Assembly (NCBI GenBank): GCA_046598525.1
Contig: JBKJIJ010000015.1
Location: 1-64,000, forward strand
From: Methylotenera_A sp046598525
GTDB taxonomy: Bacteria; Pseudomonadota; Gammaproteobacteria; Burkholderiales; Methylophilaceae
Length of the DNA stretch: 64,000 nt
Direction of reading: 5' to 3'
Shown here: in pieces, positions 33,840 to 42,818 of the stretch
How positions within the stretch are numbered: position 1 is the stretch's first letter
Layout: every line of letters starts with the position of its first letter
The notes under the pieces: model-generated
What the model saw: only the letters and a program-made list of their open reading frames with translations
Databases searched by the model: none
Told to the model about the DNA's origin: nothing
Translations under genes and position numbers: made by a program

Positions 33840-35546
33840 ATGGCAGAACAGCGACGTAAATTGCGCTTAGGCGAACTGATGATGCAGCAGGGCTTGATTA
33901 GTCAAGACCAGCTGCGCATTGCTTTAATTGAGCAAGATCAAAATAATATCCCGCTGGGCCGCCAATTGGTGCGCTTGGGTTTTGTGTCTGAAAGCATGGT
34001 GCGCGATTTGGTGGCGCATACCATTGGCCAAGAGAGTATCGATTTAAGCACGGTGGTTGCCGATAACGATGCTTTAAGAATGGTGCCAGAGGATTTTTCT
34101 CGGCGCTATCATTTATTGCCAGTGGCTTATGAAGACGCCACCAAAACCATGATTGTGGCGATGGCGGATATGTTTAACGTGGTGGCGCTAGATCAGCTAC
34201 GCGCCATGCTGGGCGGGCAAATTCAGCTTAAGCCTGTAATGGCGGCAGAGGCGCAATTAGAAGAACATATAGACCAATTTTATGGCTATGAGCTTTCTGT
34301 TGATGGCATTTTGCGCGAAATTGAAACGGGCGAAATTGATTACCAAAGCCTAACCGCTGATGGCGATGAATACACACAGCCCGTGGTGCGATTGGTGGGC
34401 GCTTTGTTGATGGATGCGGTTAAACGCGCCGCATCGGATATTCACTTTGAGCCTGAGTTTGCCTTTTTGCGCATTCGATACCGTATTGATGGCGTGTTGC
34501 AACAAGTGCGCAGTATTCATAAAAGCTATTGGCCCGGCATTGCGGTGCGGCTTAAGGTGATTAGCGGCATGGATATTGCCGAAACGCGTTCGCCACAAGA
34601 TGGCCGCTTGAACATGAATTTATGCGGTCGCCCGATTGATTTTAGGGTTTCTACCCACCCCACCATTCATGGCGAAAATATCGTTTTGCGCGTTTTAGAC
34701 CGCGAAAAATCGATTATTCCGTTAGAGCGCATGGGTTTACGCAGCAATACTTTGGCGCAATTAAAGTTAATGATGACGCGGCCAGAAGGTATTTTGGTGG
34801 TAACAGGCCCAACGGGTAGCGGCAAAACCACTACGCTATATTCACTGTTATCGCATTTAAACGATGAAACTGTGAACATTATGACGCTGGAAGACCCAGT
34901 GGAATATCCGGTGAGCATGATGCGGCAAACATCGGTGGCCGAAGTGAATAAAGTGGATTTCGCCAACGGTATTCGCTCTATTATGCGGCAAGATCCCGAC
35001 ATTATTTTGGTTGGTGAAATTCGCGATCAAGATACGGCCACCATGGCGTTTCGCGCCGCGATGACAGGCCACCAAGTGTTTAGTACCTTGCACACCAATT
35101 CCGCTTTAGGTGCGTTTCCGCGATTAACCGATATTGGTATTTCGCCGGATATTATGGCGGGCAATATTATTGGCGTGGTAGCGCAGCGTTTGGTGCGCGT
35201 GCTATGCCCACAATGCAAAGAGCCCGTTAAGCCAACGGATGAAGAGCGCAAAATTTTAGGCGTAAAGCGCAACGAAGCGATTCAAATTTATAAGCACAAA
35301 GGCTGCAAACGCTGTAATCAAACTGGTTACCGTGGCCGCATGGCGATTTTAGAATTATTACGCATTGATAGCGAAATGGATTCGCTGATTGCCCGCCGCG
35401 CGCATTTGGATGAGCTACGCAAAATGGCGCTGGATAAAGGCTTTACCACGCTGGCCGATGATGGCGTGCGCCGCATTTTAGAAGGCTATACCAGCATAGA
35501 TGAAGTGATGCGCGTGATTGATTTAACAGCACGTTTATCTCAATAG
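33840..35546 (+). CDS. mshE: Pilus extension ATPase MshE with c-di-GMP-type N-terminal domain
   Basis: A 568-residue GspE/PilB-type ATPase. The N-terminus follows the MshEN pattern that binds cyclic di-GMP in Vibrio MshE (RKLRLGELMMQQGLI, then PLGRQLVRLGFVSE). Walker A GPTGSGKTTTLY is at about 322-333; the Asp box, Walker B (DIILVGEIRDQDT) and His box (STLHTNSA) follow. A tetracysteine zinc motif, CPQC (about 457) and CKRC (about 489), is intact. It powers pilus polymerisation. Confidence 0.92.
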   Translation: MAEQRRKLRLGELMMQQGLISQDQLRIALIEQDQNNIPLGRQLVRLGFVSESMVRDLVAHTIGQESIDLSTVVADNDALRMVPEDFSRRYHLLPVAYEDATKTMIVAMADMFNVVALDQLRAMLGGQIQLKPVMAAEAQLEEHIDQFYGYELSVDGILREIETGEIDYQSLTADGDEYTQPVVRLVGALLMDAVKRAASDIHFEPEFAFLRIRYRIDGVLQQVRSIHKSYWPGIAVRLKVISGMDIAETRSPQDGRLNMNLCGRPIDFRVSTHPTIHGENIVLRVLDREKSIIPLERMGLRSNTLAQLKLMMTRPEGILVVTGPTGSGKTTTLYSLLSHLNDETVNIMTLEDPVEYPVSMMRQTSVAEVNKVDFANGIRSIMRQDPDIILVGEIRDQDTATMAFRAAMTGHQVFSTLHTNSALGAFPRLTDIGISPDIMAGNIIGVVAQRLVRVLCPQCKEPVKPTDEERKILGVKRNEAIQIYKHKGCKRCNQTGYRGRMAILELLRIDSEMDSLIARRAHLDELRKMALDKGFTTLADDGVRRILEGYTSIDEVMRVIDLTARLSQ

Positions 35547-35556
35547 TAATTGTATT

Positions 35557-36762
35557 GTGGCAACCTATAATTACAAAGCTATAGACCAAACTGGCCGCCA
35601 TGCGCAAGGCCAGATTGATGCGTTAAACGAAGTGGATTTAGAGCTGCGTTTACAACGCATGGGTTTAGATTTAATCACGTTTAGATCCAGCGCAAAATCG
35701 AATCGCGTGTTTGCTAAAAACAGAGTCAGCAATCGCGATTTAGTGATGTTTTGCTTTCAGCTTGAGCAATTAACCAGCGCGGGTGTGCCAATTTTGGAAG
35801 GCTTAAATGATTTGCGTGAAAGTACGCAAAATCTGTATTTTCAAAAAGTGTTAGGCTCTATTGCTGGCGAAGTAGAAGGCGGCAAAATGCTAAGCCAAGC
35901 GCTGGCCGAGCACCCCGATGTGTTTGATGAAGTGTTTGTGAATTTGGTTGGCGCGGGTGAGCAAACTGGGCAATTGCCAGCTGTGTTTGAAAATTTATCA
36001 AATACACTTAAATGGCAGGACGAATTGGTTTCGCAAGCAAAGAGATTAATGATTTACCCAACAATTGTTTTAGTCGTTGTTTCGATAGCAATTGTTGTGT
36101 TGATGACAGTTTTGGTGCCTCAGATGGTGCAATTATTAAATAGTCTTGGGCAAGAGTTGCCATGGAATACAAAGTTGCTAATTTTTATTTCAAATGCATT
36201 TTTGAATTACTGGTGGCTGATTATAACGCTACCTATTGTTTTGATTGCAGCAGTAATGGCTTACATCAAGCAAAGTGCAGAAGCCAAGTATCGTTTTGAT
36301 TACATAAAGCTTAAATTACCATTTACAGGCGATATTTTGCAAAAAATTATTTTGGCGCGATTTGCCCACTATTTTGCCTTAATGTATAAAACAGGAATTC
36401 CAATTTTGCCAGCCATTAAAACCTGCGAAAAAATTGTGGGTAACAGAGTGATTGCTGATGCGCTTAGCCGCGCGCATGCTCAAATTAATGCGGGCGATAC
36501 CATGTCAGAAAGCTTTCATAACGCGGGTTTGTTTCCGCCTTTGGTTGTGCGCATGATTAAAGTTGGCGAAAGCACAGGCGCGTTAGATAAATCATTGTTA
36601 AATGTGAGTTACTTCTACGATAGGGATGTCAACGAGTTAATGCAGAAAATGCTTAAAGTAATTGAGCCTGCATTAACTATTATATTAGGTTTAGTATTAC
36701 TCTTTATAATGGCTTCTGTGCTACTACCTATGTACGATTCGTTTAGTAAAATGAAGCTTTAA
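35557..36762 (+). CDS. mshG: Inner-membrane platform protein MshG (GspF/PilC family)
   Basis: A 401-residue protein starting with GTG, 10 nt after mshE. Two GspF domains, each of about 120 residues (from QLEQLTSAGVPILEGL and from RFAHYFALMYKTGIPILPAI), are separated by transmembrane segments, with a last helix near the C-terminus (ILGLVLLFIMASVLLPMY). It transmits ATPase motion to the pilus base. AT content rises in the second half compared with neighbours. Confidence 0.92.
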   Translation: MATYNYKAIDQTGRHAQGQIDALNEVDLELRLQRMGLDLITFRSSAKSNRVFAKNRVSNRDLVMFCFQLEQLTSAGVPILEGLNDLRESTQNLYFQKVLGSIAGEVEGGKMLSQALAEHPDVFDEVFVNLVGAGEQTGQLPAVFENLSNTLKWQDELVSQAKRLMIYPTIVLVVVSIAIVVLMTVLVPQMVQLLNSLGQELPWNTKLLIFISNAFLNYWWLIITLPIVLIAAVMAYIKQSAEAKYRFDYIKLKLPFTGDILQKIILARFAHYFALMYKTGIPILPAIKTCEKIVGNRVIADALSRAHAQINAGDTMSESFHNAGLFPPLVVRMIKVGESTGALDKSLLNVSYFYDRDVNELMQKMLKVIEPALTIILGLVLLFIMASVLLPMYDSFSKMKL

Positions 36763-36809
36763 TGGCTAATTTAACGGTAATTTCAAAAAGGTAAATTAGA
36801 TTAATACGC

Positions 36810-38459
36810 ATGTTTAATAGCGCTAAAAAACTCATTCTTTGTGCCAATAATACCAGCTTAACCGCTGGTATTTGGCATGGCAACAAGCTACAAAGCTTTG
36901 AAGTTTTTAACAATATTGATCAAGATTACACCGCTTTTAGTGAATATTTAGCTAAACAGCCCGATACCAATATTTACCTAATAGTGGATGCGGTAGAAGA
37001 AGATTACAAGCTAGAAAGCATGCCGCACACCGCTGGCCGCGCACGCCGCGAAATGTTAGATCGCAAGCTGAATCAATTTAATCGCAATAGCACGTTCCGC
37101 GCCGCACATTTTATTAATCGCAGCACCGATAAGCGCAAAGACGATAATTTTTTATTTGTGGCGCTGAGTAATGCCGATTCGCTGCAAGGCTGGTTAGACG
37201 TTATTCAGGCTAATCAATCGCCGCTAGTGGGCGTGTATTTGCTGCCCATGATGAGCCAAGTGATGGTGCGCCAAATGAAATTAATGGCGCCGCATATTTT
37301 GTTGTGTGAGCAATTGCCTTCTGGCTTTAGGCAAACTTATTTGCACAATGGCCGCATACGCATGAGCCGTTTAGTGCCAATGGTGAATGTAAAGCCAAAC
37401 CAGCTGGCCTACTTTTATTTGGTAGAGATTGAAAAAACGCGGCTTTATTTAATGAGCCAGCGCTTAATCAACGGTGAAACACCGCTGCAAATGGTGCTGC
37501 CCGCGTTAGATAATTCGCATCACGAAATCGCCAAAAGTATCAGCCAAGATCAAGGCTTAGAATGTAAAACGGTGGATATTTTGGCTTATGCCAAAAATAT
37601 TAATCTCGCCGAAAGTTTAATTAAGCCGCACCCAGAGTTGTTGCACATGCAATTGCTGGCAAACGGCAATGTGCCGGATAACTTAGCGCCGCAAACTTAC
37701 AGCAAAATTCATAACCTTAACAAAACGTGCCGTATTTTATACATGGCCACCGCCGCGGTTGCGTTGTTAGGTGTTGGCTTGGCCGGTTTTTATGCGTGGC
37801 AGGGCCGGCAGCAACATAATCAATTAGATTTACTGGCCGCACAAACGCAGCAGCAGCAACGTTTATATGATGAAGTTGCTAAAAACTTTCCCAGCACGCC
37901 AATCCCCAGCGCTGAGCTTAAAGTGGCGGCCGATTTAGCACAAACCATTGAAGCTAACAGCCAAACGCCTGCGCAATTTATGCGGATTTTAAGCGTGGCT
38001 TGCGAAACCGCGCCTGAAATTAATTTAAATAGAATACGCTGGTTAATGAGCACAACGCCTGATATTGCCGATGAAGCGGCTAATTCTGCTGCTTTAGCCA
38101 ATCAGGCAACAAGCCCAAGCCCAAATGCAGACCCAACAAAACCAAATATAGACCCCACAAAGTTAGTACAAGTGGGTTTTGTGAATGCCGAAATTAGAGG
38201 GTTTACTGGCGATTATCGCGCAGCGCTTAATACGGTGAGCCAATTTGTGGCCACTATAAAAGCCAATCCCGCAGTTGAAGCCGTAACTATTTTGCAAGAG
38301 CCGGTAAATGTGAGCTCGCTGGCAAACTTGCAAGGCAGCACCACCGATGAAACCGCAACCGAACGCCCGCCAGCTATTTTTAAGCTTAAAATTGTGCTAA
38401 AAACACAAACGGCTAATGTGACCAATGCCGCATTAAGCGCGGCGGGCAATGCATCATGA
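36810..38459 (+). CDS. mshI: Pilus assembly protein, fused MshI-like and PilN-like parts
   Basis: A 549-residue protein. Residues about 1-300 look like the cytoplasmic actin-like MshI/PilM/GspL-N part. A transmembrane helix lies at about 308-327 (ILYMATAAVALLGVGLAGFY), followed by a coiled coil and a periplasmic region resembling PilN/GspL-C. Vibrio MshI and the PilM/PilN pair are normally about 300-350 and 180-200 residues, so this appears to combine both. Its stop overlaps the next gene (ATGA). The symbol is by position. Confidence 0.65.
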   Translation: MFNSAKKLILCANNTSLTAGIWHGNKLQSFEVFNNIDQDYTAFSEYLAKQPDTNIYLIVDAVEEDYKLESMPHTAGRARREMLDRKLNQFNRNSTFRAAHFINRSTDKRKDDNFLFVALSNADSLQGWLDVIQANQSPLVGVYLLPMMSQVMVRQMKLMAPHILLCEQLPSGFRQTYLHNGRIRMSRLVPMVNVKPNQLAYFYLVEIEKTRLYLMSQRLINGETPLQMVLPALDNSHHEIAKSISQDQGLECKTVDILAYAKNINLAESLIKPHPELLHMQLLANGNVPDNLAPQTYSKIHNLNKTCRILYMATAAVALLGVGLAGFYAWQGRQQHNQLDLLAAQTQQQQRLYDEVAKNFPSTPIPSAELKVAADLAQTIEANSQTPAQFMRILSVACETAPEINLNRIRWLMSTTPDIADEAANSAALANQATSPSPNADPTKPNIDPTKLVQVGFVNAEIRGFTGDYRAALNTVSQFVATIKANPAVEAVTILQEPVNVSSLANLQGSTTDETATERPPAIFKLKIVLKTQTANVTNAALSAAGNAS

Positions 38460-39088
38460 GCATGACACAACAAGATTGGCGCAAATTAAGATACCCCATT
38501 ATTGGCTTGGGCGCAGCCTTTGTTTTTGCTGGATTATTAATCAGCTTCGCCGATCAATATCGCCAAGAAAATGCAGCCGCTTTAAGCACTCAACAAAATT
38601 TATTGAATCAAGCGCGGCAAAAATATCAATCTTCTGGCTTAGAAAAAGAAACCATTACCAATTATCTGCCCGCTTATAATAATTTGCTTGCCAACGGCTT
38701 TGTGGGCGAAGAGCGGCGCATTGAATGGATAGAAACCTTGCGCCAAATTCACCATCAGCATAAATTATTTAGCATTGATTACAGCATTGGCTTGCAAGAA
38801 AACTACAAAACACCGTTTTTGGCTAATTTAGGCAATTTTGCCCTGCATCGATCTGTGATGAAGCTTAATTTAGATATGTTGCATGAAGGCGATATATTGA
38901 CGCTATTAGATGGCCTGCAAGCACAATCCACCCCATTTATTGTGCGCGAATGCGAGATTAGCCGCCCAATTGGCGCCATTATTAATGTTAAAAATGTCAG
39001 TGCTAATTTAAAAGCGGCCTGTGAAATTGATTGGCTAACCTTGCGCGACCCACAACTGACTAACGACCTGCCAATAGGGGCGATTTAA
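38456..39088 (+). CDS. mshJ: PilO/MshJ-like pilus assembly protein
   Basis: A 210-residue bitopic inner-membrane protein: short cytoplasmic N-terminus, transmembrane helix at about 14-34 (YPIIGLGAAFVFAGLLISF), a coiled coil (residues 36-65) and a small periplasmic domain. The layout matches PilO/GspM/MshJ. It overlaps both neighbours at its start and stop codons (TAATG at 39088), so the alignment complex genes are translated together. Confidence 0.65.
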   Translation: MSMTQQDWRKLRYPIIGLGAAFVFAGLLISFADQYRQENAAALSTQQNLLNQARQKYQSSGLEKETITNYLPAYNNLLANGFVGEERRIEWIETLRQIHHQHKLFSIDYSIGLQENYKTPFLANLGNFALHRSVMKLNLDMLHEGDILTLLDGLQAQSTPFIVRECEISRPIGAIINVKNVSANLKAACEIDWLTLRDPQLTNDLPIGAI

Positions 39089-39603
39089 TGAGATTGTTTG
39101 CATTAAGCCTACTGATTGCTAGCCAAATTGCATTGCTACAAACAGCGCAAGCCGCCCAAGATTTGCAATCGGCACAAGGCATGGGCCGCCTATTTAGCTC
39201 ACCCGCCGAGCGCAGCACACTTAATTATTTGCGCCAAACCAAAAAAGCACTGGTAATTACCCCAGTGCAAGAATTTATTCAACAAGCAGAACCCGCGCCA
39301 GTGGTATTGCCAGAAGCTATTAGTATGCAAGGCTATGTAAAACGCAGCGATGGCAAACAAGGCACCGTGTGGATTAACAACCAAGCCATGCAAGAAAATT
39401 CGGGCAACAAAGATGTCCAAGTTGGCCGCTTGCCCGAAAACGGCAACCGCATACCGCTAAAACTCCCCGCCAACGGCCGCCGCCTAACGTTAAAAGCAGG
39501 GCAGGTTTATGACCCTGAAAACAATCGGGTGACTGAAGCACGCAATCATGGTGTGCAGGGTGATAGTGGGACGATTGGTGAAAGCACGTTTGAAATTAGG
39601 TAA
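39088..39603 (+). CDS. mshK: PilP/MshK-like periplasmic pilus protein
   Basis: A 171-residue exported protein with a signal peptide (cleavage near AQA-AQD, residue 22) and a C-terminal GspC/PilP-like small beta domain (MQGYVKRSDGKQGTVWINNQ, then LTLKAGQVYDPE). Such proteins link the inner-membrane platform to the secretin. Position after mshJ supports the call. Confidence 0.65.
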   Translation: MRLFALSLLIASQIALLQTAQAAQDLQSAQGMGRLFSSPAERSTLNYLRQTKKALVITPVQEFIQQAEPAPVVLPEAISMQGYVKRSDGKQGTVWINNQAMQENSGNKDVQVGRLPENGNRIPLKLPANGRRLTLKAGQVYDPENNRVTEARNHGVQGDSGTIGESTFEIR

Positions 39604-39608
39604 GTGAA

Positions 39609-41264
39609 ATGCACAAGTTTCGCTCAAAACAAAAAGGTGCAACGCTAATGCTAGCAGTATTTATTATCGCTTTGGCTTCAACTATCTATATGTTGAGAGC
39701 GTTTGATCCATTAAAGTTGAGCCTAGAACAAGACAGACCAACCTATATTGAGTTAAATGAGGCAAAGCAGGCATTAATTGCCTTAGCTGTCAGTCATAAA
39801 AGTTATCCGGGCCAATTCCCTTATCCTGACAGGAGAGAGGTTGTGAACCCAAATTATGATGGGAGAAGTGATTGTCCTCCTTCAAATACCGCATTCGTAG
39901 CACCTGCAAGCTATAACTTATTTTTAGGGCAATTGCCAATTTCAGGCCAAGATCTGCCTTGTGAGAATCCTGTAGATGGGCTGGGTGAAGATTTTCATGA
40001 TGCACAGGGAAATCGACTTTGGTATGCTATTTCGCGAAATTTGGTGCATCACTATGAGTTTTTGCAAGCCGATCCAAGTAGTAACCCTGTGATTAATCCT
40101 AGCATTATTAGTAATCCTAATTACCCTTGGCTAGTTGTAAAAGATAGAAATGGGGCCGTTATTTCAGACCGCGTTGCTGTGGTGATTATGGCGCCTGGAA
40201 ATGTATTAAACGGACAAAATCGGACTGGGGTTGCTCCTATAGCAAATCAGTATTTAGATGCATTTCAGATCGGTGCAACCACGTTATCAAATGCCGATTA
40301 TGATAGCGCTGATGAGGACTTTATAATTGGGCAAGACAGCAAATCAATGACGGACGCTGATAATAGTGTGACTAAGCCCTATTACTTTAATGATAAATTG
40401 GTATACATTACAATTGATGAGTTAATACAAGCCCTTACATCACGATCAAGAGGTGAGGCAGCAAAACTATTAAATGACTACAAGGCAAAAAACGGTCAAT
40501 TTCCATATGCGGCTAATCTAGGTTCAAACTTAAACAACCATAATTCATCGGGTGTAACCACTGGAGGTATGCTTCCAATTGATATAACCGATAGCTGTGG
40601 TTGTAGCTCAGATGCCATTTGCAGTTGCAGTTTTAGTCCAATTAACAGTGTAACAATGTTTCGTGATTCTGGAACATGGGACAGTTCAGAGGATGCTGGC
40701 TTATGCTCATCTGGAAGCTCAACTAAAAATTGTACTTGCACTGGTGCTGGAAGCTGCAGCAGATCTGGCAGAACTTTCTCATGCACAAGTGGCGGGCTAT
40801 GTGAGCACGTTAACTTAGTTGCAAGCCCTTTGAACAAGTTTATTTATAAGTTGAATAACTATGCAGATTTTAATACGGCAAGCTTAGGTTGCGTCATAAC
40901 GATGGATAACCTGCCCAGAGATACTGCAAATTGCAATAATATAGGTAATTTTTCGATTGGGTTAAGAGAGTCTGATTGGTTTAAAAAAAACTTATGGCAA
41001 GACTATTTTTATTACCAATGGTCACTGGCTAATGATTTGCAGGTTGGTACAAAACTAGGCGTCTCAGCCATATTAGTAGGTGCGGGTGAGCCAGTAATAA
41101 ACCCTCCGTTTAGTGTTAAAGGCGCGGCGCAAATCCGCCCATCATCTAATTTGGATGACTATTTGGACAGCACGGAAAATATCAACGGAAACAATGTTTT
41201 TGATGCAACAAACCGAATTAATACAGATAACTATAATGATCAGATTTTTATAGTCGCACCTTGA
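39609..41264 (+). CDS. Large cysteine-rich pilin-like protein, possible pilus tip or adhesin
   Basis: A 551-residue protein with a pilin-type N-terminus: basic stretch, then KGATLMLAVFIIALAS, as in PilX/MshP-type minor pilins. The Glu at mature position 5 is missing (Leu instead). The large C-terminal part is unlike ordinary pilins. Residues about 325-400 contain about 13 cysteines (SCGCSSDAICSCS, NCTCTGAGSCS). AT content is higher than in the msh genes before it. I infer a secreted or tip-located adhesive subunit; no family recognised for the C-terminal part. Confidence 0.6.
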   Translation: MHKFRSKQKGATLMLAVFIIALASTIYMLRAFDPLKLSLEQDRPTYIELNEAKQALIALAVSHKSYPGQFPYPDRREVVNPNYDGRSDCPPSNTAFVAPASYNLFLGQLPISGQDLPCENPVDGLGEDFHDAQGNRLWYAISRNLVHHYEFLQADPSSNPVINPSIISNPNYPWLVVKDRNGAVISDRVAVVIMAPGNVLNGQNRTGVAPIANQYLDAFQIGATTLSNADYDSADEDFIIGQDSKSMTDADNSVTKPYYFNDKLVYITIDELIQALTSRSRGEAAKLLNDYKAKNGQFPYAANLGSNLNNHNSSGVTTGGMLPIDITDSCGCSSDAICSCSFSPINSVTMFRDSGTWDSSEDAGLCSSGSSTKNCTCTGAGSCSRSGRTFSCTSGGLCEHVNLVASPLNKFIYKLNNYADFNTASLGCVITMDNLPRDTANCNNIGNFSIGLRESDWFKKNLWQDYFYYQWSLANDLQVGTKLGVSAILVGAGEPVINPPFSVKGAAQIRPSSNLDDYLDSTENINGNNVFDATNRINTDNYNDQIFIVAP

Positions 41265-41303
41265 AAAGGATAGCTCTTTAATAAACGATGCTAATACTCA
41301 ATC

Positions 41304-42044
41304 ATGACAGTAAATAACTTTTCTATAAAACAACACTCAGGGTTTACCTTAGTTGAAATGGCCATTGTTCTTGTCATTTTCGGTTTGGTATTGTCATCGC
41401 TTTTACTTCCTTTACAAGCTCAGCGAGATCAAGCTTTTATTGCGCAAACTAACGCGACTTTAGACAATGCCAAGCAAGCCCTGCTCGGATTCGCGCAACG
41501 AAATGGCCGCTTACCTTGTCCCGCTACTAATTTAGGCACGGCAACTTTCCCTGATGACACAGGTACTGCAAACCCAAATGGCAGCGGTGCATGCAATCAA
41601 CTAGTAGGCTTTTTACCAGCGGCAACATTGGGCCTTCAACCAACGGACTCTCAGGGTTTTGCGCTGGATGGCTGGAATAATCGAATTCGCTATTCGGTCA
41701 CAAATGCTAATGCCAATGCATTTACCACTAATAATGCCATGAACACATTGGGTATTGCCGCGCTTACCCCCAATTTAAGGCTGTGCGTAAGTTCCACACC
41801 TGCAAATTGTACTAATGATATTAATTTAACCAACGAAGCGGTTGCTGTGATTTACTCCACTGGCGCTAGCGGACGACTAGCGGCGGGCGGAGCAGATGAA
41901 AATGCAAACCTAGACAACAATAATGTTTTTATCAGCCACGATAGCCGTGAAAATGACGCGAATGGGGAGTTTGATCATATTACAACTTGGGTTTCACCTT
42001 ATGTGCTTTATAACGCCATGATTCAAGTAGGCCAATTGCGCTAA
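41304..42044 (+). CDS. Type IV prepilin-like protein
   Basis: A 246-residue protein with a canonical prepilin peptidase site: GFTLVEMAIVLVIFGLVLS, cleaved after Gly13 with Glu5 in place. The globular part has four cysteines (LPCPATN, GACNQ, RLCVSS, NCTND), probably two disulfides, and a proline-rich Asn/Thr-rich middle. It is larger than major pilins and is probably a minor pilin or pseudopilin. It closes the pilus cluster. Confidence 0.75.
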   Translation: MTVNNFSIKQHSGFTLVEMAIVLVIFGLVLSSLLLPLQAQRDQAFIAQTNATLDNAKQALLGFAQRNGRLPCPATNLGTATFPDDTGTANPNGSGACNQLVGFLPAATLGLQPTDSQGFALDGWNNRIRYSVTNANANAFTTNNAMNTLGIAALTPNLRLCVSSTPANCTNDINLTNEAVAVIYSTGASGRLAAGGADENANLDNNNVFISHDSRENDANGEFDHITTWVSPYVLYNAMIQVGQLR

Positions 42045-42071
42045 ACGTTTCTTGATAAAAAAATTAAAATT

Positions 42072-42110
42072 GATTACAATGATTGCATTGAAATCAAAAG
42101 GAGTGTAATC
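42072..42110. promoter_or_regulatory. Candidate operator of the FitAB-type module
   Basis: GATTACA (42072-42078) and TGTAATC (42104-42110) are inverted repeats flanking the ribosome site. A second inverted repeat, CAATG-ATTG-CATTG (42077-42090), overlaps the first. FitA-type antitoxins bind such inverted repeats to repress their own operon. Confidence 0.45.
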
Positions 42111-42380
42111 ATGGCCAGTATTACAATCAGAAATTTAGATGACAACATTAAAGCCAAGTTACGCATACAAGCTGCGCAGCATGGGCTTTCTATGGAGCAA
42201 GAGGTGCGTGAGATCTTGCGAGAGAGTTTAGATAAAGCCGCTATTGCAGAAGGCACGTTTTTAGAGCGCATGCGCTCACACTTTGCTGGTTTGGGTGTAG
42301 ACGAACTACCTATCCCACCACGTGATGATATGGGGCGACCCTTACCTGATTTTTCTGATTTTGTTATTAAAGAAGATTAG
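42111..42380 (+). CDS. FitA-type ribbon-helix-helix antitoxin
   Basis: An 89-residue protein whose first 45 residues are a ribbon-helix-helix DNA-binding domain (ASITIRNLDDNIKAKLRIQA), typical of FitA/VapB-like antitoxins. The C-terminal tail (residues 50-89) would wrap the toxin. AGGAG lies 7 nt upstream. It precedes the toxin gene by 2 nt. Confidence 0.88.
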   Translation: MASITIRNLDDNIKAKLRIQAAQHGLSMEQEVREILRESLDKAAIAEGTFLERMRSHFAGLGVDELPIPPRDDMGRPLPDFSDFVIKED

Positions 42381-42382
42381 GT

Positions 42383-42817
42383 ATGCAAAATCTGTTACTA
42401 GATACCAATGTAGTCTCTGAATTAATTCGTGATATCGCAGATGAAAATGTAGTGGCGTGGTTTGAATCTTGTGAAGAAACAAGCATTTATACCAGCGTTA
42501 TATCACATGCGGAAATGCTAGCGGGTATAGCTTTTTTACCAAAAGGCAAGCGCAAAGAGTTGCTGATTAAGGCGGTTAATCAAATGTTTGAACTCAGGTT
42601 TACAAAAAAAACATTACCGTTTAATTCGGATTGCGCAAGCTTTTATGCTTTTATAGTGGCAAGTCGCAGAGCGGCAGGTAAGCCAATTGGCATTGCCGAT
42701 GCGCAAATTGCCGCGATTGCTATAAGCCAAAATTTAACACTGGTAACGCGTAACACTAAAGATTTTGAGCAGATTCAAGGTTTAACGGTGATAAACCCAT
42801 GGCTTGCGCCAAGCTAA
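42383..42817 (+). CDS. FitB/VapC-type PIN-domain toxin
   Basis: A 144-residue PIN-domain ribonuclease. Acidic catalytic residues are visible: Asp7 in LLLDTNVVSE, Glu44 in SHAEML, Asp106 in GIADAQIAA and Asp127 in RNTKDF. The module would cut RNA when free of the antitoxin. Nothing suggests inactivation. Confidence 0.88.
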   Translation: MQNLLLDTNVVSELIRDIADENVVAWFESCEETSIYTSVISHAEMLAGIAFLPKGKRKELLIKAVNQMFELRFTKKTLPFNSDCASFYAFIVASRRAAGKPIGIADAQIAAIAISQNLTLVTRNTKDFEQIQGLTVINPWLAPS

Positions 42818-42818
42818 T

